Part shown: positions 56,761 through 64,000 of the stretch, one piece after another | Layout of the letters: every line of letters begins with the position of its first letter | How positions within the stretch are numbered: the stretch's first letter is position 1 | Assembly: GCA_943735955.1 (NCBI GenBank) | Contig: OX030956.1 | Coordinates: 7,357,145 to 7,421,144, forward strand | Direction of reading: 5' to 3' | DNA length: 64,000 nucleotides | DNA from: Piscicola geometra | Taxonomy: Eukaryota > Annelida > Clitellata > Hirudinida > Piscicolidae | Notes under the pieces: model-generated | What the model was told of the DNA's origin: nothing | The model's database searches: none | What the model saw: only the letters and a program-made list of their open reading frames with translations | Made by a program: the position numbers and the translations under genes

Positions 56761-57416
56761 ATGGCGCTCAGAGGTTGTCTATTGCTGTCGAAGCAGTGCG
56801 CTTTTTTGTTCAACTTTATCATTTGGGTTAGTTTTCGTCTTGAATATTTTATAAAATTAAGGGAGAATGGAGTTTCAAAAAAATTTAGTAATTTATTTGA
56901 ACATTTAATTCTGCTGAAAATTTGACATAATCTAGCTGCATAATCATAGTATTTTGACTGTTTGGAAAAACCTATTATTAAAAATAACTAAAAAAATTTT
57001 CTTATAGTTTCTCAACTAAAACCTAGACACAAATGCATCAATAATTAATGATTAATTGCTTTCCCTTCAGATCTCAGGAATATTCCTTCTCTGCATTTCA
57101 ATATACATCCGCATGGACGCCACCATCAACCACATGGTGGTGGTTGCTTATCCAGACTTCACCACCCACTTCCACTTTGTCTGCTACTTCCTAATTTCTT
57201 TGGCAACAATCATCACTCTGGTGGGCTTCTTTGGATGTTGTTCGTCCTTCCAGGAGTCCCACTCCATGCTCTCAATGGTTGCTTCCTTTGATTGTTTTAT
57301 GCTCACATTATATTTTCAACTTTCAATTACATTTGATCAATCGTAAACATTAAATGGAATATTTAAAAAGCTATAAATAATTTTATTCAAAATAATATTC
57401 ACAAATACACACAAAA

Positions 57417-57463
<47 letters not shown>

Positions 57464-59546
57464 CACACACTAGTTCATTGGCTGCTTGGTTCTCTTCCTG
57501 ATGGCTCAGATGGCTACAGCAGCATGGCTTTTCATGCATCGAAACTCTGTTGGTGTTGCATCATTGAATTTGAATGAATCAGTTGAAGTTGACAAGTTGG
57601 CCTTCTGTTCATTAGAAATGGGCATTATGTTTGCATGAGTTATGCAAACTTCCCTCCCATTTATCTTTTCATTATCTTCATTACCCTCATCTAAAATGTT
57701 TTTTATATATATTTAAATTTATTTCATAATGTTTTTCTTTGACTTGTGTATTATTTTCAAAATGTCGTTTTTTTATAAGAAATGTTTTTCACCCTATTCA
57801 TTATCACCACCACCACTACAACCAAAACTCTCATCATAACCACAACTCTGACCACAACCACCACGAGCACAGCTGAAGCAGACAGCAGGCGAGAACATCA
57901 GGAGGTACATCGGAGGCAAGTACGCCAGCAACCCCTTCATCAACGAACCACTAGACCACCTACAAATCACTGTATTTAATTCTTTAATTATCTTGATTAT
58001 ATTATTTAAATTTTATTATTCAAAGTATTATTTTATATTTATTTAAATATTTATTATTCAAAGTATTATTTTATATTTATTTAAATATTTATTTTGATTA
58101 TCTCATTTAAACCTATTTTATATTTAATGATTTAAAAATTAAATAAATACTTTTAAAAGTTTAAGTACATAGCTATACAATATTTTCAATATAAGGCAAT
58201 ACAATATATTAAGCATTAAAAAGTGTAGTTTTCTTTCATTAATTTTCTTCTTTTTCTCCACTCCACCACTCTTTCACTCCACTTTCCCACTCCACTCCAA
58301 GCCATCACTCTTCATTCCTCTTTCACTCCGCAACCACCTCCACTCCACCATTCCACTCCTTCACTTAATCACTCCTCAACCACCTCAACAGTTCAAGTGT
58401 TGCGGATCCGAAGGCCCATCCGACTTCCTCGACTCTCCCTTCAGCAACTTCACTAAAAAACAACATAACATCAAGAACAACAACAACAACAACAACAACA
58501 ATGATAAGATTAATAAAAATGAAAATCTCAAGCGTCAAAAGCAACAGCCACATCAACATCAACTGCAACAACATCAACAACTCGACTACCACGTTCCAAC
58601 GTCTTGTTGCGGCTACTACGACATCAGCAACAAGCAGACCATCAACTGCATCAACTACAAATACAAGAACAACAATGATAACAACAATAAAAAGGATACT
58701 AACACCAACAATGATACCACTAAAGATTATGAGGCACAAAAGAATTTGATCTCTTACGAGAAAGTAACCTACATTTTAATATATTTATCGATTTTTTATG
58801 CTATAATTTATATTAATACTAAAATAACAACAACAACAACAACAACAATAATAATAACAATAGTTATTTTCTATTGTTATTGCTGTTGCTCAAAGCCACT
58901 AACACCACACTGTACCACATTAGGGCTGCAGGGATGAGTTGGTGGCGTCGTTGAAGTGGCTGTTAGAGGGAGTGGTGGTGGTTGCCTTGGTCTTTGTGGT
59001 CATACAGGTTATAATTATTGTTAATATATTATTATTAATAATATATTATTATTACAGATTAAGAGATTTTGTATACTGTTTTTATTTTTTTCTATAGTTT
59101 ATTTTACCAACTTTTATTTTTGTGTCAATTTACGATAATTGTGTATTTCATTCACCACATCAGCTATGTTTAAGAAAACACAACTTTTGCAAAAACCACT
59201 GCTACCAACCAACCAACCACCACCATCAACTAGTCTCAATCACTACCATCAAACAACCACTGTCACCGACCAACCACTTTTAACAACCAACCAACCAACC
59301 ACAAAAACAACCAACCAACCACTCTTACTACCCAACCAATTACTGCCAACATCGAACCAACCAATCAATCACAACCACCGACCAATCAATCAATCACAAC
59401 CACCAACCAATCAATCAATCACAACCACCAACCAATCAACCAATCACAACCACCAACCAATCAACCAATCACAGCTCCTCTCCCTCACCCTCTCGATCTG
59501 CCTCTGTTGCGGCCTCAAGAGACACTCTGCAGGCGGATATAAATGA
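56761..59546 (+). CDS. Tetraspanin with Asn-rich insertion in the large extracellular loop
   Basis: Seven exons (56761-56826, 57071-57277, 57474-57548, 57873-57971, 58392-58763, 58924-59007, 59475-59546), all phase 0, encode 324 residues. Four membrane segments are visible: LLLSKQCAFLFNFIIW with the next exon's ISGIFLLCISIYI, then FVCYFLISLATIITLVGFFG, FIGCLVLFLMAQMATAAWLF, and GVVVVALVFVVIQ with LLSLTLSICLCCGL. The large loop has the tetraspanin signature FKCCGSEGPSDF, then VPTSCCGYYD, and YEKGCRDEL before the last membrane segment. Between CCG and PTSCC there is an insertion of roughly 50 Asn/Lys/Gln-rich residues, and another Asn/Asp/Thr-rich stretch follows. Tetraspanins organise membrane microdomains; the subfamily is unclear. 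The short C-terminal tail ends GGYK. Confidence 0.88.
59171..59474. repeat. (CAACCAACCAATCA)n tract ending on a tetraspanin acceptor
   Basis: CAACCACCAACCAATCAATC-type repeats occupy the last intron and form the sequence leading to the acceptor AATCACAG at 59474. Confidence 0.88.
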
Positions 59547-61031
59547 ATCGGACTTAATCGGAATTTGTTTGTCTGTTTGTTTGACGTCATATTATATTAT
59601 AAATGTCATTAAATGTCATTTAATTTGAATATTACTTGACGTCATTTTCAAAGATTTATTTTCTAAATATTAATTCATTATTTTATTAATATTATATTTA
59701 TATTCATCTTTTAAATATTATTATATATATTTTTTTTTTTTCAGCATGATTATAGATATATATTTATTTAATAGAAATATTTAAAGACCATAACTAAACT
59801 TTATTATAGTCATTCATGATATTACCTATTCTGAGAGTTTTCATCACATAGCTTATGAGCATATCGAAGTCTATATATAGACTTTCCTCTTGTATTCTAG
59901 CAACGAATTACGTGTTTTTATTGGTATTAGAGCGATATTAAGTGCGTGTATTCCCGTTTTTTACGAACTTTTTGTTATTGCTACATAAAAATGTATTTTA
60001 AAAAAACTTTTTTCTAGCTACTTTATTAGGTAGGGTTGTGTAGAGTGCATATTTAAATTGTAATAAAATTTAGCATAATACCTAGTTACAATGTGTGACT
60101 TGTAGTTCTATAAAGGAAAACGAGTTACACTTTTGAAGCATACTTTCAGCCTCTTTGACGTCTGTTTTGCGTATGAGTCATTTTAGATCTAATGTTTTTC
60201 TGTTAACGATTTAGTTTTTTCTCAACTTCATTAGTTTTTTTCTCAACTTCATTAGTTTTTTGTTTTGCAGTATTTTAGCCGTTCTTTAAACTCGTTTTCA
60301 GTTTTCATCTTTCTGCTTTGTTTTCCTTTCGTGTAACGTTTTTCATTTAAAGTTTGTTCCGTCAAATGTTCAATTCTTCGGAAATCTCTGTTTCTCTTTT
60401 CTACACCTTTTGTTTTAGAGTTATTTTTGATAAATCTCAGATTAATTTTTTCAACTATACATTCAAGCATACACAACTTAGTTCTTTTGTCAAGTATTCT
60501 AATACATACGAATCCAGGGCTCATTTAGTGTTATTCGTACATCCACCACCACCAACATCACCGACCATCTATCCTAACAACAACGTCTTCCCAAACATTT
60601 TAAAATAATTTTATTCCTGTTTTTACAGCACAACCAACAGCATGTTTCAACCAATTTTTTCTAACAATCCTTTTAACACTCGACGCTAAAACTGTTCTTA
60701 TTTAATGCTTTAAGAATCACGTATTAGATTCTGTGTGCCTAGCATTGCGCCATAATAAAGCAAGTTCTTGTTAATTCCATACAAATACGATGGCCCAACC
60801 TTCATCATTATCATCATCATAACCATCACGATCATCATTATCATCATCATAACCATAAAGATTATTATTATCATCATCATTATCATCATCATAACCATCA
60901 CGATCATCACCATCATCATCATCGGCAGCAGCACAAACTACAAATTTGCCTAACTCCGGCATTTCAACGCTTTGAGACAGTCACGTATATATTTGCATAG
61001 ATTATTTAAAATGATTTCTATGTGAGTTTAA
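59547..61031. other. Downstream of the tetraspanin; no gene recognised
   Basis: AT-rich with a short duplication of TTTTTTCTCAACTTCATTAG at 60217-60254 and a (CATCAT)n tract at 60800-60925. A 90-codon minus-strand frame at 60252-60524 is Lys/Arg/Asn-rich without any family resemblance and is not called. Confidence 0.5.
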
Positions 61032-62806
61032 CCCATTAACGCATGACTCAAAGGAATTAATTAATTTTTTTACATTTTATTGAAAAACTGATTCTAAAAA
61101 ATAAAATCAAAAAATTAGTCTGAAATATTTTATACAAAAAAAGTTATAATGAAAATAAAAAATGTCCTTTAAAAAGGACACTATGCATTGCTACTGACGG
61201 TAATCACGATTCATGGTAGATGCTGAAGCACTCCAAATGTAAAGCTACATTACATTCAAGGCATTTCTTTTCCACTTTCTTTCCACATTGCTTGCATTAT
61301 TTTTTGGCCATCTTCAATTTTACCAATAAAATGATCTTTTCCATCGTATCGGACATCTGCAACACGCTTTTAGCTAAATTCATGGATTCTTTTTTTTCTT
61401 TTTTGATCTGTTTGAAACCATATGAAAAAATTATAAATATTTCAGTATAACATGGAGTGTCTTTTGGTAAGCATTTTATTAGTTTAGATACCACTGATCC
61501 ACCAAGTCCTAATTCGCTATTGAACTCTTCCGAGGCTCCTTGATACGGGTAACAGTTTACCAAATACCCAAGCCTATTATTTAGGCACCAAACTTTATAT
61601 CCAAACCTTATGGGTTTTCCTCTGATAAACTGTTTTGATGAATGCCTTCCATAATATGGAACCATTGATTCATCAATCGCCAAATGACATTCTTTGGGCC
61701 AAAATTTGAGAAATCTTTCATTCATAGCATCAAATAATGGACGCACTTTGGCCATCTTGTCTAACTTATTAATTTTCTCGTTGTCATTGCAATGCAAATA
61801 TCTTAATAACTCTTCAAATCTGTTGACAGTCTTACAGCTAGATTGTGTACATCGTCGCTCTGTTCCCAGTACATCCTGCGGTTGGCCAAAGGAACATAAC
61901 CTGAAAGCATGAGTAAAGCCAGCACCACTCTATATTCATTTTCAGTAGCATTCAGCTGTTTTAGTTTTTGGCTGTCATATAAATTTGACATGTCTGTTAT
62001 TAGCTTGATGACTGGTACATCCAAAAATAAATTAACCAATGTGAGAGGAGACATGTTTTCTAAATTTGGTTTGTTCTCTGAACTATTATCTGCCAATAAT
62101 CCAGTAGTAATGTCTTTTTTGGTCCATCTCCGATCAATTTTACTTTTTTTTAGCTGGCCTTTTTACAGCAGTTTCTTCTCTACTTATAGTGGTTTTCTCT
62201 TCCCCAATTTTGGAAATTACTATTTCTGCTTCTGCATTTAGCTGGTTTCTTGATAAATTATCTAGGGTACCTTCACCATCTTCGGGTCCAGAGCAGTTTG
62301 GGTCAGTAGGAGGAATAATGTCTATATCTGCTGAAAAGAAATCATTGTCATCTTCCAAAATACTAATGACTTCATGAAGAGCGAATCTGAAAATAATTGT
62401 TTTTACCATCAGTATTACTGCATAGCGTCCTTAAAAAAGGACACTCAATAAAACACAGTTTTTGGAAATAATATTACATGTAAAATGAAATTTATTTTAA
62501 AATAAGATATAAGAATGAATAACAATAAAATAATGTTATAAATTATGAATGGTAGACATTAAATAAAATTATAAATAATTTTTTTTCATGAGCCATGACA
62601 AAAACACAAAAAATTTAGTTATCGCCTCGAAAAATCAGAATATCGAAACAATCTATCAATTTCAAATCACCAAAATTTTTTTAAACAAAGACTTCAGTTT
62701 ATATAGAACAGGATTAGTTGCAAAGATAATAAATATAATCAAGATAACTATTATAAAAAAAACTTTTTATTGCTGTCCTTAAAAAAGGACAGTATGCGTT
62801 AATGGG
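61032..62806 (-). mobile_element. piggyBac-family transposon, internally deleted
   Basis: The 1,775-bp element begins CCCATTAACGCAT and ends with the exact inverse, ATGCGTTAATGGG. It is bordered by TTAA on both sides (61028-61031 and 62807-62810), the hallmark target duplication of piggyBac. Three copies of a GTCCTT(T/A)AAAAAGGAC hairpin lie at 61164-61179, 62427-62442 and 62775-62790. It encodes a broken transposase on the minus strand. The exact ends suggest a not very old insertion. Confidence 0.93.
61204..62409 (-). pseudogene. piggyBac transposase, frameshifted and missing its middle
   Basis: The N-terminal part (HEVISILEDDNDFFSADI, an acidic region) breaks after AVKRPAKKK. The next frame has MSPLTLVNLFLDVPVIKLI and NRRMYWEQ, and shifts again near 61830. 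The third frame gives RFEELLRYLHCND, KMAKVRPLFDAMNERF, then AIDESMVPYYGRHSSKQFIR with a catalytic Asp, KPIRFGYKVWCL and GLGGSVVSKLIKCLP. After CYTEIFI the usual block with the later catalytic Asp residues is absent; sequence resumes with VADVRYDGKDHF and the C-terminal Cys-rich end CKQCGKKVEKKCLECNVALH in another frame. With at least three frame breaks and a central deletion it cannot be functional. Confidence 0.85.
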
Positions 62807-62810
62807 TTAA

Positions 62811-63405
62811 CTCTATTGATCAATATAAAATGGAGTTATTGAACTCGATTTTAAAATGTTTAGAAAGGCATTTTACCAGTTGTTATTGTTAATGAATGAT
62901 TGTATCAATTGAACTGGATCATGGCCATATTACCATTGATTTGTACTTTTTGAAAGTGTCTTTTTGTGTAACTGAGTTGTAACCCTATTGCATTTAGTTT
63001 GTAGCCTTTCTACCAAGCTGTTTTATCAAGTATTCAGAACAATAAATCAATCATTGATGTGAATTAAGAAAATTTTTATTTGTTTAGTAATGTCGTTAAA
63101 TTTCTAATATAAAAAATATATATGTACAATAAATAATATGTTAAAATAGCTCTAAATAAACCTAAATAATTTCTTAATATAATGTGGAAAAATAATTAAA
63201 CTAATTAAAGTTTTTAAAAAATCTGTTAAAAACCATTGAAATGAGTCTTTCTTATAACAGCTCCCCCTTCAAACTTGCCTCCAAAAGGCATTTCAAAATC
63301 ACCACCCCTTGTCTTCCCATTACAACTTGTAACAGCAACTGCATATGAAAATCATAAACTTCTCAATCCATAAACCAACCAGTAACAATGGGCGCAGCAG
63401 CTGCA
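62811..63405. other. AT-rich interval, probably SPT4 3' UTR in its right part
   Basis: No gene seen. A TTTATT (minus sense AATAAA) at about 63073-63080, 330 bp beyond the SPT4 stop, could be its polyadenylation signal. Confidence 0.4.
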
Positions 63406-63781
63406 TCATTGGATGAAACTGGTGCTAGTGTCTCTGCTGCGGTAGTGGACTCCCTTGCTTTTCAGGTCGTTGATCGTCTCGCTCGAGAGCTTTCCTGACA
63501 CTGAGATCGCATAGATTCCTGCTACAAACTTGTCTGTGAATTGCAAAAGGTTTGTTGAGAGAGTTTGGGTTTCGTTTACACAGGTTTATGCATAGAAAAA
63601 TTAATATATGGATAGAAGACGTATTAGTTAAATTATAATTAAATTTGTGTATTTAACTAAACATAAATATGCTCTCACCAATGCGTTGCCACTTGCACAC
63701 CCAGCTTTCGTCAGGAGCCATGGCGGCTATGAGACCATCAAAGCTTGAACTTGTGTAGTCTGACACCGACAGGCGATTATG
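63406..63781 (-). CDS. SUPT4H1: Spt4 (SUPT4H1) homologue, last two exons
   Basis: Two exons (63781-63679 and 63533-63406) join in frame: [20 protein letters not shown] and VCKWQRI continue into [17 protein letters not shown] and [20 protein letters not shown], ending TGA. This is the C-terminal two thirds of Spt4, which with Spt5 forms the DSIF transcription elongation factor. The CTSSSFDGIIAMM...SWVSKWQR and VYAVSVTGRLP blocks of the human protein are matched closely. The N-terminal zinc-binding part must lie beyond the window or in the 63.79-64.0 kb stretch, where I see no exon. Confidence 0.92.
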
Positions 63782-63830
63782 CTTGAAGAAAGGTTGACAA
63801 ATTGATGCTGATAAGAAACCATTCGTTAAA

Positions 63831-63893
63831 TGTAGGTACAGTGAAATTCACTGTACCTACAATTCAAACGTGATTTAAATTAGGTACAGTGAA
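63831..63893. repeat. 15-bp perfect inverted repeat plus a third copy
   Basis: TGTAGGTACAGTGAA (63831-63845) and its inverse (63847-63861) are separated by one base; TAGGTACAGTGAA recurs at 63881-63893. It lies in an SPT4 intron 50 bp before the exon at 63781 (minus sense). Confidence 0.85.
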
Positions 63894-63930
63894 GGTAAGG
63901 GTTTTCTATCTTTATAACAGCAAATATGCA

Positions 63931-64000
63931 ACAGCTTCCGTGGCCTAGCGCTTGCACTTTAGACTCCGGATCACTACGCTCTGGGTTCAATTCCCGGTAA
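63931..64000 (+). mobile_element. tRNA-like sequence, probably a SINE head
   Basis: CTTCCGTGGCCTAGCGCTTG resembles an A box and CTGGGTTCAATTCCCGG a T-arm with B box (5-bp stem closes). The anticodon arm does not fold well, so a SINE head truncated by the window edge is likelier than a functional tRNA gene. Confidence 0.5.

Noticed and set aside
60252..60524. A 90-codon Lys/Arg-rich minus-strand frame
   Set aside because: AT-rich sequence, no splice or family support, and partly overlapping a local duplication.
63931..64000. A functional tRNA gene
   Set aside because: The A and B boxes are recognisable but the anticodon stem does not pair and the window ends before the acceptor stem could close.

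Overview
This is a eukaryotic nuclear window, almost certainly from an invertebrate bilaterian animal. The genes are intron-rich with GT-AG introns, the background is AT-rich, and the proteins are animal-type: an hnRNP H/F-like RNA-binding protein, an AFG1-family ATPase, CCDC157, the central-pair protein SPAG17, a tetraspanin and Spt4. The long Asn, Gln and acidic runs in exons and the extreme density of microsatellites would suit an annelid or other lophotrochozoan, but that placement is a guess. I spliced the genes by hand. Exon joins were accepted when reading frame, GT/AG sites and family similarity (recalled, not searched) agreed.

Layout: 1-7.1 kb (+), the 3' part of an hnRNP H/F-like gene with quasi-RRMs; one intron holds a hAT transposon with terminal repeats and an 8-bp target duplication. 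7.1-10.2 kb, intergenic, with short foldback and hAT-like elements and a minisatellite. 10.2-17.6 kb (-), an AFG1L (LACE1) mitochondrial ATPase gene lacking its 5' exons. 19.0-23.5 kb (-), a complete three-exon gene for an unrecognised 924-residue Gln-rich protein. 23.8-25.6 kb, very long (CA)n and (GAT)n tracts plus another hAT-like element. 27.1-32.5 kb (-), CCDC157 in 11 exons, ending in a zinc-finger-like motif. 32.8-52.0 kb (+), SPAG17 in about 32 exons. 53.8-56.3 kb (+), a nucleolin-like protein. 56.8-59.5 kb (+), a tetraspanin. 61.0-62.8 kb, a decayed piggyBac element with TTAA duplication. 63.4-63.8 kb (-), the last two exons of SPT4. The end of the window is a tRNA-like SINE head.

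The most striking features are: (1) CCDC157 and SPAG17, both linked to cilia or sperm, are divergent with only 216 bp between start codons, and that gap holds a consensus RFX X-box; (2) many intronic tandem arrays sit directly on splice sites, and in three introns the repeat unit contains a copy of the splice junction itself; (3) a perfect 33-bp palindrome formed from the hAT element end and its flank.

Most long open frames in the window are simple repeats that happen to stay open and are not annotated as genes. No CRISPR array, operon, rRNA or virus was seen.
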